Shown here piece after piece: positions 1 through 8,281 of a stretch of DNA of 64,000 nucleotides. Numbering within the stretch: the first letter of the stretch is position 1; each line of letters begins with the position of its first letter. A program made the position numbers and the translations under genes. The stretch covers positions 4,298-68,297 of the forward strand of contig KE159639.1 of the NCBI GenBank assembly GCA_000403315.2. Direction: 5' to 3'. The stretch is from Lachnospiraceae bacterium A2 (GTDB lineage: Bacteria > Bacillota > Clostridia > Lachnospirales > Lachnospiraceae). The notes under the pieces were generated by a model, which saw nothing but the letters and a program-made list of their open reading frames with translations, ran no database searches and had not been told where the DNA came from.

Positions 1-1
1 A

Positions 2-79
2 AGGATTGGAGAACTTCTCGATAAGCAGGCAAAAATATATGAGGATCTCGGAGTGAAGGTACCAACCTCGTCATGTTAA
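2..79 (+). CDS. 3' end of an unidentified gene
   Basis: An open frame enters from the left edge and ends at TAA 77-79, giving 25 residues that end in KVPTSSC. I do not recognise the family. Its stop lies just before the point where the minus-strand TrbL-like gene loses its normal sequence, so it probably belongs to whatever inserted into that gene. With so little sequence it could also be a chance frame. Confidence 0.3.
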   Translation, partial: RIGELLDKQAKIYEDLGVKVPTSSC

Positions 80-265
80 CTGCGAGAATCCAGGTATCAT
101 GGAGAACACCCCGGCGTTCCATGCCGCCGGGGTCATCCCTACCTGTGCCGCGATCTCTCCGACCTGCTCGTTCACCCCCGTGAAGAGCCCGCCGAGGTTC
201 TCCATGATGCCCTCGACCAGAAGGGCTTTGAGCCATTCCGTGATGGCGTCGAAGATACTTTGCAT
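71..265 (-). pseudogene. TrbL/VirB6-like conjugation protein, N-terminal fragment
   Basis: The first ~55 residues match the start of the TrbL/VirB6-like mating-pore membrane proteins of Tn1549-type conjugative elements: an amphipathic start (MQSIFDAITEWLKALLVEG) and a GGLFTGVNEQVGEIA segment. Homologues are several hundred residues long; here sense is lost after FSM and a stop follows within about ten codons. AAAGGAG lies just ahead of the ATG. It directly follows the Maff2-like fragment, the normal order in these elements. The gene is truncated and cannot make a working protein. Confidence 0.75.
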
Positions 266-285
266 AGGTCACTCCTTTGGGGAAA

Positions 286-366
286 TCAGAACAGGTCAGC
301 CAGCAGCGGGATCAGGTTCATGCCAAGGAGGACGATACCCCCGCCGGCCATAAGCTGTGTTATCCC
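286..366 (-). pseudogene. Maff2-family small membrane protein, C-terminal fragment
   Basis: Reading leftwards, the frame gives a glycine-rich membrane segment (LMAGGGIVLLGMNLIPLLA) and stops at 286-288. This is the typical C-terminus of the small Maff2-family proteins that lie between VirD4 and the TrbL-like gene in Tn1549-type elements. The N-terminal half is missing: homology stops at about 366, where inserted DNA begins. Together with the VirD4 fragment ending at 43064 it marks the two sides of the gap in the outer element. Confidence 0.65.
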
Positions 367-460
367 CAATTAGTAGGAACAATACAGCTTTCTGGCGGGC
401 GGCGGCACGTCAAGAAATATATATGGAGTTTTTAAGAATCCCCCCGGAGCGGGGGAGCGG

Positions 461-1417
461 TCAGCCTGTGACCTGCTCCACTTCCGGTATGGGTTTGAGA
501 TTAAAATGAATTTCGATAGAAATGTGTCTTGTTTTGTCGCTGTCTATGGTTTCATGGACAACGATTTCTTTAATCAGGCGGTTCAGGGTGGGAGCGTCCA
601 GATCGGTGATGTCCCGGTACTCCTGTATGGATTCCACCCACTGCCTTACGTCCACGGCAAGCCGGATTTCATCGGCAAGGCGTTTCCGGCCTTCCTCAGC
701 CTTGGCTTTTAATTCCGCCTGTTCCTTCTGTGTCTTTTCCTGCAGGAGATTGAAGTTTTCTTCTGTAATTCGTCCGGCCACCATATCCTCATAGAGCCGC
801 AGCACCATCTTTTCCAGCACGTCAATCCGTTCCCCGTCTTTGGCAAGAGTGCGCTCCATCGCTTCCCGCTGGCCTTTCTGCTGGGCTTCGCAGGTATTGG
901 TAAGCTGGTCGGCCACCGCTTCACTGTCGGTCAGGGCAGCGGCGGCGCACTCCCGGATTTTGTTCAGCACAAGGGCATAGAGGGTGTCGTAGTCAACACG
1001 GTGCTGTGTGCAGTGCTGCTTCTCGTAGGCATTGTAGGTCTTGCAGGAGTAAATCTGCTGTGGGTGCTTTGCATTGGTGTAGCGGATGGTCAGCGACTTC
1101 CCGCACTCGCCGCATTTGAGCAGCCCCGCAAAGATACTCGGCTCCCCGGACTTGCCCGGTCGCTGGCGGGATTTCAGCTTTTCCTGCACGATGGCGAAGC
1201 TCTTTTTGTCTACCAGCAGTTCATGCGTCCCCTCCACCACAATCCAGTCCTCCGGCTTCTTGTCCCGGATCGTGCCGATTTTAAAACGGTACTCGGTCTT
1301 TTGGGAAACGATTGCGCCAGTGTAGACGGGGTTCATCAGTATTTCCTTAATCACGGAGAAGTCCCAGACGTATCGCCCGTTCTCCGGGTCTTTCATTTCT
1401 TCTCGCCCGCCCTCCAC
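461..1417 (-). pseudogene. Large serine recombinase, lacking the catalytic domain
   Basis: About 318 residues correspond to the middle and end of a TnpX/TndX-type large serine recombinase: a recombinase domain (VIKEILMNPVYTGAIV), a zinc ribbon (CGECGKS, then two further cysteines), a long coiled coil, and a C-terminal IVVHE..IEIHFNLKPI region. The N-terminal resolvase domain with the nucleophilic serine is absent; intact relatives are 500-650 residues. Upstream sequence is AT-rich and does not encode the missing part. It lies beside the Maff2 break, so it is probably the end of an element that inserted there and later lost its recombinase activity. Confidence 0.85.
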
Positions 1418-1515
1418 GGACAGCCTGCGGATTTGCCAAACGGGAGAGGAAATTTCTTTCTATCCCCTTTGCACGGCATAATACTGGCGATTTTTTAAAA
1501 TGCCAAAAATGGGCG

Positions 1516-1549
1516 CAAAAAAACAGGAAACCTTTTCTTGATTTCCTGT
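1516..1549 (-). terminator. Rho-independent terminator, probably of the Lnt-like gene
   Basis: On the minus strand an 8-bp perfect stem (ACAGGAAA/TTTCCTGT) is followed by seven T residues. No intact minus-strand gene lies just upstream, but removing the 1607-21527 element places this terminator about 100 bp after the Lnt-like gene. Confidence 0.75.
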
Positions 1550-1606
1550 CTTGGTGTGCCGTTCTGTATGTATGGCAGTTATTCAGTTTTTAGCTGGCTA
1601 CAATTC

Positions 1607-1620
1607 TACAAACTGGAATT
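1607..1620. other. Left attachment-site repeat of the Tn916-like element
   Basis: TACAAACTGGAATT is present here and again at 21514-21527 in the same orientation. The copies bracket MobV, Xis, repressor and integrase genes, with the integrase next to the right copy. This is the layout of an integrated Tn916-family element, so I read them as the att core. Confidence 0.6.
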
Positions 1621-1770
1621 CTGATAAGACATATTTTATACCATTTATTAACTGTTATATCTTATCTTCAAAAAGTCCGCAAACCCTTAAAAATGCTAAA
1701 TTTATAGCAAGTGAGTTTGCCCTTAGGCTTTCCCTCGTGTTATATCCTTTTCTCTCATGTTACGAACCCT

Positions 1771-1793
1771 CATAAGGGCAAAAATAAGGGAAA
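1771..1793 (+). repeat. Subterminal repeat, left end of element
   Basis: This 23-bp sequence (CATAAGGGCAAAAA then TAAGGGAAA) recurs with one mismatch at 21422-21444, also inside the element and in direct orientation. The 1680-1800 segment around it also holds inverted CCCTTA/TAAGGG motifs. These are plausible arm-type integrase binding sites. Confidence 0.5.
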
Positions 1794-1900
1794 GAAAAAC
1801 CTGTAACAAATTATAACATGAAATGAACAGGACAAGAAGAACTGATTGGAATGCTTTCACAAATTTCTCCAAAACACAGACAAGGAAGGACTGATAAGAT

Positions 1901-2140
1901 ATGAGATTTATTTATGCAGCATATAATATGCTCCATAACTGTATTGACATAACCACTTTCGACGGATATGTTTTACGGATAGACTGCGGAAAAGCGGAAA
2001 AAGGATTGAAAACAACACCATGCTCTGAATGTGCCTTAAATGCTTTAGCAATAGACAATCCTCTTGAATATGCAACGCTGTATCTTGAGGGCGGTATGCA
2101 GACATGGGTAGATGCGGAAGATTCATTGGAATTGTGGTAA
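1901..2140 (+). CDS. Small conserved protein, DUF6061-like
   Basis: A 79-residue acidic soluble protein with a good ribosome site (AAGGAAGG). The pattern YNM..CIDI.TFDGY, then KTTPCSECALNALAIDNPLEYATL and a final QTWVDAEDS, matches my memory of the DUF6061 family found on Firmicutes mobile elements. Function is unknown. It is the first gene inside the left end of the Tn916-like element and has no close operon partner. Confidence 0.65.
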   Translation: MRFIYAAYNMLHNCIDITTFDGYVLRIDCGKAEKGLKTTPCSECALNALAIDNPLEYATLYLEGGMQTWVDAEDSLELW

Positions 2141-2233
2141 CATATATTTCTTTGCACAGAGGACTGGTCATAATATAAACCAGTTCTCCTTTTATTTGTA
2201 AAAAAATGTTTTAATCAATAAGAGGGGCCAATT

Positions 2234-2299
2234 CCCCGCAGCTTGCTGCGTAACAAGCTAAGCGAAGCTGGGGAGAATACCTCGCAGCTTGCTGCGAGG
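2234..2299. repeat. Two stem-loop repeats sharing GCAGCTTGCTGCG
   Basis: The second unit is a perfect hairpin, CCTCGCAG-CTTG-CTGCGAGG (2280-2299). The first (2234-2273) begins CCCCGCAGCTTGCTGCG and closes with AAGCTGGGG. They look like REP-type intergenic palindromes and may end transcription of the small gene before them. The rest of the gap to 2559 is AT-rich with no gene I can see. Confidence 0.5.
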
Positions 2300-2559
2300 A
2301 AGTTTATTGTCCGTTTTCTGCTCAAATGGTCCATTTTCTGCAAAGAATATTGATAATCTTTGCGGTATTGTTTATATTGTCATCATTAACAGAAAAAATT
2401 ACTGAAAGATACACTTATGGATAAAGAAATGCTCTGATATATGCAATTAAATCAATCTTTTATCATTTTAAGCCATACTATTTTAACTGCTTTTCTTTAT
2501 TCCGTAAGAAAAATGCCATACTATAACCGATGTCGTTCAATGAATACGAGGAGTAAGAT

Positions 2560-3312
2560 ATGGAAACATATATTAAAGACTTAAACCTTTCTGCGGAAGT
2601 TAAAGCAGCCTTGTCATGGACTTTACAAATAACCAAAGTTTCAGAACTTGAAGGGCTCAATTATCTGACATTTGCAAATAAATGTCCCAAAAATTGTAAT
2701 GCACTTGCTATTGCCGATGAACTGAACGCATTAGGATACCTGTATCCGCCAGAAAATGAAATATCTGTTAATGATGTTCCCATGTCGAAACGGTTACAAA
2801 ATGTCCTTATGCGGAATAACATACTATACCTCTCACAGCTATCAACACATCCCAAAGAGGAAATATTGAAGTTCCGTAATATGGGTGAAAACACAATGCC
2901 GGAACTTGACAGCATATGTGAGAAATATGGCATTCAGATACGTTCTCTTGCTTCTATCAAGGAGGCATTTGACAGTTGCCATTTTCCTGCAACTTTACAC
3001 ACTATCTTTTTTCAGAACAATATATTCTGCATGGACGACTTTAAACACAAAAACGCCCATGATTTATATGCCATTTGCCAGCGTGATTATGCCCTGACCA
3101 TGAAAACATACTATACACTAAAGAAAAATGGAGTTATGTTTGAAGATTGGGAGGACAAGTATCTATTTGAGATTCTTCCGAAGAAAAAAACTTCCTTGAT
3201 ATGGCAGAAATATGAAATTTCCACAGTGCCGCAACTTCCTGCCTGCAATAAACAGCAGCTTGAAGAAATAATTTCTGCATTTTCGGAATTGTCAGAATTT
3301 ATAAAGTTATGA
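2560..3312 (+). CDS. Protein with RNA-polymerase alpha-CTD-like domain
   Basis: A 250-residue soluble protein with start ATG after AGGAG. Residues ~70-125 (DVPMSKRLQNVLMRNNILYL, then a short helix and KFRNMGENTMPELDSI) follow the pattern of the RNA polymerase alpha C-terminal domain: a helix-hairpin-helix fold with the RNxGxxxxxEL signature. The first ~60 residues and the segment after 140 look like further degenerate copies of the same unit. No alpha N-terminal domain is present, so it is not a polymerase subunit. A DNA-binding or polymerase-contacting regulator of the element is a reasonable inference. Confidence 0.6.
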   Translation: METYIKDLNLSAEVKAALSWTLQITKVSELEGLNYLTFANKCPKNCNALAIADELNALGYLYPPENEISVNDVPMSKRLQNVLMRNNILYLSQLSTHPKEEILKFRNMGENTMPELDSICEKYGIQIRSLASIKEAFDSCHFPATLHTIFFQNNIFCMDDFKHKNAHDLYAICQRDYALTMKTYYTLKKNGVMFEDWEDKYLFEILPKKKTSLIWQKYEISTVPQLPACNKQQLEEIISAFSELSEFIKL

Positions 3313-3485
3313 CCAAGCATACTGAAGAATTTTGTTCACTGCTTTCGCATTTAACTACATATACATCTAACTGAAATGGGGGAAATATCCTCCATTTTAT
3401 TTTTATCTGTTTTTACAAATCTTTTGCACTACCTCCTGTATGATTGTAGAAATGAATTAAAGGCGTACAGCAAGCAGTTAAGCAT

Positions 3486-3535
3486 TTATTGGCGGTAAAA
3501 TATTTCTTGAATTATTGGCGGTAATATATTATACT
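3486..3535 (+). promoter_or_regulatory. Promoter with two 13-bp operator repeats
   Basis: TTGAAT (3507-3512), a 17-bp spacer and TATACT (3530-3535) form a good sigma-A promoter. TTATTGGCGGTAA occurs twice (3486-3498 and 3512-3524), overlapping the promoter. Direct repeats at this site suit autoregulation by the ribbon-helix-helix protein encoded just downstream. Confidence 0.6.
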
Positions 3536-3564
3536 GTTTGTGTTGGCAAGGAAAGGAGGGAAGT

Positions 3565-3738
3565 ATGCCGGAAAAGCATAGAGGGCGACCAACGACGGAC
3601 AATCCCAAGACTATGCGTGTTGATGTACGTCTGACCGAAGAAGAACTGCAAATGTTAGACAAATACTGTCAGCAGGCAGGCGTATCACGTCCACAGGGAT
3701 TGCGTGACGGAATTAAGGCTCTCAATGCAAGAAAGTAA
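3565..3738 (+). CDS. Ribbon-helix-helix (CopG/Arc-like) DNA-binding protein
   Basis: A 57-residue protein. The pattern KTMRVDVRLTEEELQMLDKY followed by GVSRPQGLRDGI is that of a ribbon-helix-helix repressor (one strand, two helices). I start it at the ATG at 3565, which has AAAGGAGGG at correct spacing; an upstream in-frame start at 3538 lacks such a site. It heads a four-gene plus-strand group and probably binds the repeats in its own promoter. Confidence 0.75.
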   Translation: MPEKHRGRPTTDNPKTMRVDVRLTEEELQMLDKYCQQAGVSRPQGLRDGIKALNARK

Positions 3739-3874
3739 GAAGGAAGTGGTGCCGTTGGCAAACGTATTTACACCACTTCCCCCATATGCCACCCGCACAA
3801 GGCGAGCCGCACAAATATTATACACTGTCCGGCTCTGTCTTGCAAGCGGCTTGTGGACAAATCAGAAAGGACAG

Positions 3875-4165
3875 ATGAGCAGAATGGGAAAGATTTTAGA
3901 GGCGTTTTTAACCGAGCAGCTTCGTGTAGACAGCGGAACAGAAAGGAAAAGCCCCCAACATAAGGAAGTATCTGACAGGGGCTGCGAACTCCAAGAGAAG
4001 TTAGCAGAAAGACTAAACGATGAAGAAAAAGCGATATTGACGCAATTAGTGGACACTCTTTTTGACGAGAGTTGTTACGACGCAGAGCTAAAATTTCAGC
4101 GCGGTTTTCGGTTAGGTGTTCTTATGGTAGCGGAAATTTTCGCAGAACAGGATATGTTTCTTTAA
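3875..4165 (+). CDS. Small DUF6809-like protein
   Basis: A 96-residue protein. The end (FRLGVLMVAEIFAEQ) and the preceding acidic helices resemble the DUF6809 family common on Firmicutes integrative elements; the function of that family is not known. The ATG at 3875 is preceded by AAAGGAC and starts where family-like sequence begins; the frame is open further upstream (to 3704) but that part overlaps the previous gene and looks non-coding. Same transcription unit as the ribbon-helix-helix gene. Confidence 0.6.
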   Translation: MSRMGKILEAFLTEQLRVDSGTERKSPQHKEVSDRGCELQEKLAERLNDEEKAILTQLVDTLFDESCYDAELKFQRGFRLGVLMVAEIFAEQDMFL

Positions 4166-4222
4166 GACAGATATATGCTTTGAAACAGAATGCCATCAAG
4201 TAATCAGCTAAAGGAGGCAGCC

Positions 4223-4645
4223 ATGTATAAAAAACAGACATATATTACTGACGAGGAAACAATAAACTGCCAAAAAGTAACAGACGTATTTGCAGAACTT
4301 TACGAAAGTGAGGACTTATTGGTTCTCAATGCAGGAAGATACGGCTTTGTAAAATTGCAGTATTACAATGTCCAGTTTGGTTTTGATACAGCATACATTT
4401 TTGTAGACAGCAGAAGTTTGTTTAATGACCTTTGGCGTGAATGGTTATATACGCAGCTTCTTAATTTAGCGTCAGGAACGCCAATGGAAGATATGGATTA
4501 TAAGGATATATTCAAATGTCTGCCCAAAGAAAAACAGAAAGATTTTTTAGACAAGCGGATCTGTTTTGCGGAACAGACAGGCATTGAAAATCTGCTTTTG
4601 GAAAAAACAGAACAACCGCTAGATTTATTGGAAGATTTACCTTAA
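4223..4645 (+). CDS. Unrecognised protein of mobile element
   Basis: A 140-residue acidic soluble protein starting at ATG 4223 with AAAGGAGG upstream. It contains a predicted alpha/beta stretch (GRYGFVKLQYYNVQFGFDTA, then IFVDS) and a Glu/Asp-rich tail (PLDLLEDLP). No signal peptide or membrane segment. I do not recognise the family. It sits between two small DUF6809-like genes with short gaps and is presumably co-transcribed. Confidence 0.6.
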   Translation: MYKKQTYITDEETINCQKVTDVFAELYESEDLLVLNAGRYGFVKLQYYNVQFGFDTAYIFVDSRSLFNDLWREWLYTQLLNLASGTPMEDMDYKDIFKCLPKEKQKDFLDKRICFAEQTGIENLLLEKTEQPLDLLEDLP

Positions 4646-4674
4646 CAAAATATATTTGGCAAAAGGAGTGTTGT

Positions 4675-4971
4675 ATGGGAAAAACAGAAAAGAAATCAAA
4701 ATATCTATTGGACATATTCGTTAAAATAAGGACGGTCAAAGCCTTAGATAAAGCAGTCAGCAGAAGCAAGGCTTACCAAACCACATTGAAACGTCAGGAC
4801 AAAGCATTTGACAGACTGGAAAAGGCAGGGCTGAACAAAGAACAGAGCAGTGTCGTTGATACAGCGATTTCAGCCGCCAACGACTGCGGTGCAGTATATG
4901 GCGCAGTCGCATACAGATTGGGCTTGCAGGACGGAATAAGGCTTGCATCTGAAATAAAAGAATTTGAATAA
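4675..4971 (+). CDS. Small helical protein, DUF6809-like tail
   Basis: A 98-residue, lysine-rich, mostly helical protein with AAAGGAG ahead of the ATG. The end (YRLGLQDGIRLASEIKEFE) has the same RLG..I.LASEI pattern as the protein ending at 4165, so the two are probably distant relatives. A second, degraded copy of this 3' end plus its terminator occurs at 10590-10686, meaning the gene end was duplicated around the following 5.6-kb block. Confidence 0.6.
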   Translation: MGKTEKKSKYLLDIFVKIRTVKALDKAVSRSKAYQTTLKRQDKAFDRLEKAGLNKEQSSVVDTAISAANDCGAVYGAVAYRLGLQDGIRLASEIKEFE

Positions 4972-4981
4972 TTACATATGT

Positions 4982-5016
4982 AAAAGGACATTTTCAAAGA
5001 ATGAAAGTGTCCTTTT
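4982..5016 (+). terminator. Stem-loop terminator (copy 1)
   Basis: AAAAGGACATTTTC and GAAAGTGTCCTTTT form a 14-bp stem (one mismatch) with a 7-base loop and a T-rich 3' arm, directly after the gene ending at 4971. An almost identical stem-loop lies at 10652-10686. Confidence 0.75.
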
Positions 5017-5097
5017 GTCATTAAAAAGGGCTTTGTCATCTAAACTGTGTAAGTAAATTGTCTGAATATTCTCATTGACTGCTTGATTAATATAACT

Positions 5098-5157
5098 CGA
5101 ATTGCCAGAATCCTGTCAAGGCAAGGGTTTTCGCCTTTACAGGATTTTGACAATTCG
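5098..5157 (-). terminator. Large inverted repeat at the end of the unknown-protein operon
   Basis: Nineteen-base arms (5098-5116 and 5139-5157, CGAATTG...CCTGT against ACAGG...CAATTCG) enclose a smaller AAGGC/GCCTT stem. It lies about 70 bp past the last gene of the minus-strand block and can serve as its terminator, although there is no long T run. Confidence 0.5.
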
Positions 5158-5224
5158 ATAAAATCAGAATTGCAGTCTGGACAATTTACACAGATTATAT
5201 GACACTCTCTTAAAAAGATTATTC

Positions 5225-6076
5225 CTATTTCTTTATATTCGCATAATAATCCCAAATATTGTTAAGAACATCTCTTGCAGAAGATGAAATACCCAAATTC
5301 AAACGAAAATGATTCAGGTTACCTGTTTTCTGCTTTAGCAATCCTCTGTTTTCTTCACTGATTGCAGACATAAACGCATTATAAGCTTGGTCTTTTACGT
5401 TTGTGTCTTGATTTTTCGTTGTAGATGTTTGTGTATTTGAATTACTGAAATGATATGTAATCTGTACTTTGAAATCTTGCAGTTCACTCCAAATCTGCGT
5501 AGATGTTGCCATGAAACGACTATGTGTTTCGTAAGCATTATCTAACATTTCCAGTTCCTTTTCCTTTGTCATTTCCTGCATACTTCCATCTGCTGCAACA
5601 TAATATTCTTTCTGCTTGTCAGATGCCGCATACTTTTCTTCTATGCGGTCTTGCATCAACTGATAGGCAGCGACCATTTTATTAGCATAGCTATCAAAGG
5701 AATCAGTCTTCGTGCCTTTTTCATTCTCAATTCGTGATTTCAGTGCATCTACACTCGCCTGTGAATAGTCCTTGGTAACGAAATCATCAGAAACAGAACC
5801 ATTTCCCAACTCTGACATAATCTTTTCAAAATCATTCATTATGCCATAACTACCCATAGGAGATAGCTTTGCTATATCTCCAGTCTGCCTCAAGCTTTCT
5901 ATAGCAGACACCTTTTCTTTTAAAGCATTGCGGCCTTCCTCTGAAATCTCCACGCTGTCACTTTGCCGCTTATCTGACACACTGTTATTATCTGCCTGCT
6001 GTAAATGTTGCTTTATCCTATCGGCATCTACCCGATACGAATACGGCAGTGTTCTTTGCAAATTATTTATATCCAT
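5225..6076 (-). CDS. Unknown soluble protein, last gene of LytTR-linked block
   Basis: A 283-residue protein beginning MDINNLQRTLPYSYRVDADR. I use the ATG at 6076, preceded by GGGAGCGG, rather than an in-frame start 18 bases upstream. It is hydrophilic and helical with no signal peptide or membrane segment. A VEISEEGRNAL motif near residue 45 recalls the V.IS.E motif of FlgM and related small clostridial proteins, which is a weak hint only. The C-terminus is ISSSARDVLNNIWDYYANIKK. Fourth of four unknown genes lying downstream of the response regulator and kinase. Function not assigned. Confidence 0.7.
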   Translation of the reverse strand: MDINNLQRTLPYSYRVDADRIKQHLQQADNNSVSDKRQSDSVEISEEGRNALKEKVSAIESLRQTGDIAKLSPMGSYGIMNDFEKIMSELGNGSVSDDFVTKDYSQASVDALKSRIENEKGTKTDSFDSYANKMVAAYQLMQDRIEEKYAASDKQKEYYVAADGSMQEMTKEKELEMLDNAYETHSRFMATSTQIWSELQDFKVQITYHFSNSNTQTSTTKNQDTNVKDQAYNAFMSAISEENRGLLKQKTGNLNHFRLNLGISSSARDVLNNIWDYYANIKK

Positions 6077-6107
6077 TGTTCCGCTCCCTTCCAATTCTCA
6101 GACTGAT

Positions 6108-6644
6108 TTATTCCTCTGTGGTATATTCAGCATGTTGTTTTTTGTATTCGGCAGTATCTTTCACGCTTAATTCCGCTTCGACCTGCGCCAGTTTTGCTTC
6201 CAGCTCTTTTGTCTTTTGCTCATTGCCTGCCGCCATTTTCAACTGCTGTTCAAGCTGTTTCTTTTTCTCTTTCAGCTTTTTTATTTCATTTTTAAGCTTA
6301 TCCATATCGCCAATCGTAACCTGCACCTTGTCGTTATCAGTCACTCCTTTCAGCTTTGCGCCTTTGGGCGGTTCACTTTCTGTTTCTTCCGCCTTTTTTG
6401 GAGTATCAAAGATGATTTTCGGGTTTCCGTTTTCGTCCTGCACCATGTGGTATAAGCCGCTTGGTTTCTTTTCGGACTTTTCACTACTAATATACTCGTC
6501 CTTTGGTACCGTAATCATTTCGGGCTTGTTTTTTTCTTTGGATTTTGCTGCTTCTTCGGCTCTTTCTGTAGCTTTTGCCGTGTGTTCCGTCTGCGCCTTG
6601 TTAATATAATCAAGACCGTACCTGTTACTGATTTCCATTGACAT
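6108..6644 (-). CDS. Unknown coiled-coil protein of LytTR-linked block
   Basis: A 178-residue highly charged protein starting MSMEISNRYGLDYINKAQ, with AAGGAGGAC at good spacing. Residues ~115-165 form a long Lys/Glu coiled coil with heptad-like leucines; a conserved-looking segment YHMVQDENGNPKIIFDTP precedes it. No export signal. It lies 31 bp upstream of the last gene and 176 bp downstream of the previous one. Family not recognised. Confidence 0.7.
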   Translation of the reverse strand: MSMEISNRYGLDYINKAQTEHTAKATERAEEAAKSKEKNKPEMITVPKDEYISSEKSEKKPSGLYHMVQDENGNPKIIFDTPKKAEETESEPPKGAKLKGVTDNDKVQVTIGDMDKLKNEIKKLKEKKKQLEQQLKMAAGNEQKTKELEAKLAQVEAELSVKDTAEYKKQHAEYTTEE

Positions 6645-6820
6645 AATTTTGTCCTCCTTGAAAAATTTAATGCTTTATAGAGGTTCTTCCGTCATTCAGA
6701 ACCGCCTTTGCCCCTTATGATAAGTCCGGACAATCCACAGAAGCACCTATTTAAGTACTTCTACGAGATAAGCTGTAAGAAATATTTATATTCTTGTCAT
6801 TGCGGCTTGACGTAAACCTG

Positions 6821-7372
6821 TCAAGCCCGTATATCTATCCCTTTTGTTCCCTTAGAATATAAAGCATTTACACTTTCTTTATAAATGGTATCGCCCGCAA
6901 AAACTTCATCTAATATTTCACGGGAAATAGGCTTCCCTGCCGTCCATGCAGGGTCTTTTTCTTTTACAGCTTGTGTTACCCTCCCCGCAATTTCTAAATG
7001 GAGCTGATTTAACGTCCACGGAGCTGCACGCCGGGTATTTGAATCCAATGTTTTTACATAAGAATGAATCTTGTCATAATAAGTATCTGTTTCAGCGGTG
7101 TTGTTGCCGGACATTCCGCCATATTTGTAAAACTCCTTTTTTACATCATTATAGACGTGCTGTTTCATTTCATCTGAAACATTGACAATCCGTTTCCAGT
7201 CTGTTCTCCCCGTAATTTCCATACCCTCCACACCGTATGAATTTTTGAAGTGTCCAGAACGCAGATCGTCAATCGTATTGCCGCAATAATATCCATTTGA
7301 TGTAGTTGACTTTCCTCCATTCACTTTTGAAAAAAACTGCATAATCCCTTGATAATTGCTTCCTATACGCAT
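6821..7372 (-). CDS. Unknown soluble protein of LytTR-linked block
   Basis: A 183-residue protein, MRIGSNYQGIMQFFSKVNGGK at the start, with a CAAGGAGGAC ribosome site. The central part is helical with a Thr/Asn-rich loop; an APWTLNQLHLEIAGRVTQAV stretch follows. No signal peptide, membrane segment or catalytic motif is visible. The start (M-x-I-G-S-N-Y) resembles those of its neighbours (M-E-I-S-N-R-Y, M-A-I-T-G-I-G-N), suggesting a common N-terminal feature. It may belong to a small gut-Firmicutes DUF family; I cannot name one with confidence. Confidence 0.7.
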   Translation of the reverse strand: MRIGSNYQGIMQFFSKVNGGKSTTSNGYYCGNTIDDLRSGHFKNSYGVEGMEITGRTDWKRIVNVSDEMKQHVYNDVKKEFYKYGGMSGNNTAETDTYYDKIHSYVKTLDSNTRRAAPWTLNQLHLEIAGRVTQAVKEKDPAWTAGKPISREILDEVFAGDTIYKESVNALYSKGTKGIDIRA

Positions 7373-7470
7373 AACATAGTCCTCCTTGATATGTAGCTCT
7401 GATACATATATTCCTGTCTGCCATTTTTATAACGAATGGCAGACAGGCTTTTTCACATCATCTTTATACC

Positions 7471-8178
7471 CTAAATATTCACATCAAATTTGGGATAGTA
7501 AGCATCTTCCAGTCTTTCTTTCTGCATCATTGCCTTTGCTTCCAATTCAGATTCAGCTTCCACATACTTGACAGAGATTTCCGGCTCCGCTGCTTCCGGC
7601 GCAGAGATTTTTTCTGTACCCCTATTCAGCTTTTCAGCCTGCGCCGCTTTTTCTTCTTTCTGTTCCTCTGCTTTTTCTTCTTCCGCTTTCTTCTCTTTTT
7701 GTTTCTCCAAGCGTTCGTCCATGTTCTTCTTCATTCTCTCCGCATTGGTCATTCCTGTTTCGGTAACAGAATATACGGTACTCTGTATGCTTCCGTCTTT
7801 GTTAATCATCCATGTCTGCTGATAATACGTCACTGTACCGCCCAAAGCCTTATTCTGCGCTGAAAGCTGTTCATACCCCTGCTTTTCAAGTTCGGGGATT
7901 TTTTTCAGAAAATCTTCCAGTTCCTTTGCTTTTGCGGAATTGCCCGAACATTTCTTCAAATACTCACTGGATATTGATACATTTCCGTTTGACATACAAT
8001 CATAATTCTTCTGTAAATAGGAATAATAGTCTGATACGTTGTCCGCTCCGGGGTTTTTCGTGTTCCCTGTCTGCACAGGCGCAGTATCTTTTGTCGCCGC
8101 TTCCTTTGGTGCTTCATTTTTTTGTGCGGCATATGTACCCTCATACACATTGTTGTTTCCAATTCCTGTAATTGCCAT
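7471..8178 (-). CDS. DUF6033-like protein of LytTR-linked block
   Basis: A 235-residue protein, first of the four unknown genes after the kinase, with CAAGGAGGGC before ATG. Residues ~45-95 (VSDYYSYLQKNY, then VSISSEYLKKCSG, then KELEDFLKKIP) and the following MINKDGSIQSTVYSVTETG match what I remember of the DUF6033 family of Clostridia. A long Lys/Glu-rich helix (residues ~150-190) precedes a tail ending PKFDVNI. No export signal. DUF6033 has no known function. About 100 bp separate it from the kinase stop, so it may be in the same transcript or have its own promoter. Confidence 0.65.
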   Translation of the reverse strand: MAITGIGNNNVYEGTYAAQKNEAPKEAATKDTAPVQTGNTKNPGADNVSDYYSYLQKNYDCMSNGNVSISSEYLKKCSGNSAKAKELEDFLKKIPELEKQGYEQLSAQNKALGGTVTYYQQTWMINKDGSIQSTVYSVTETGMTNAERMKKNMDERLEKQKEKKAEEEKAEEQKEEKAAQAEKLNRGTEKISAPEAAEPEISVKYVEAESELEAKAMMQKERLEDAYYPKFDVNI

Positions 8179-8281
8179 AATTTCGCCCTCCTTGAAAATT
8201 TTAATACTTTCCTGTTATTGTATATTGCTAATGGCGGTTTATCCGTCATTTTTCAGCCACCCATAACCTGTTGTCATTTCT

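Noticed and set aside
1001..1498. Plus-strand frame of 165 codons opposite the serine recombinase remnant
   Set aside because: It is the antisense of clearly coding recombinase sequence, with no family pattern and no ribosome site.
5040..5255. Minus-strand 71-codon frame downstream of the unknown-protein operon
   Set aside because: It overlaps the large inverted repeat that looks like a terminator and the end of a real gene, and lacks a ribosome site.
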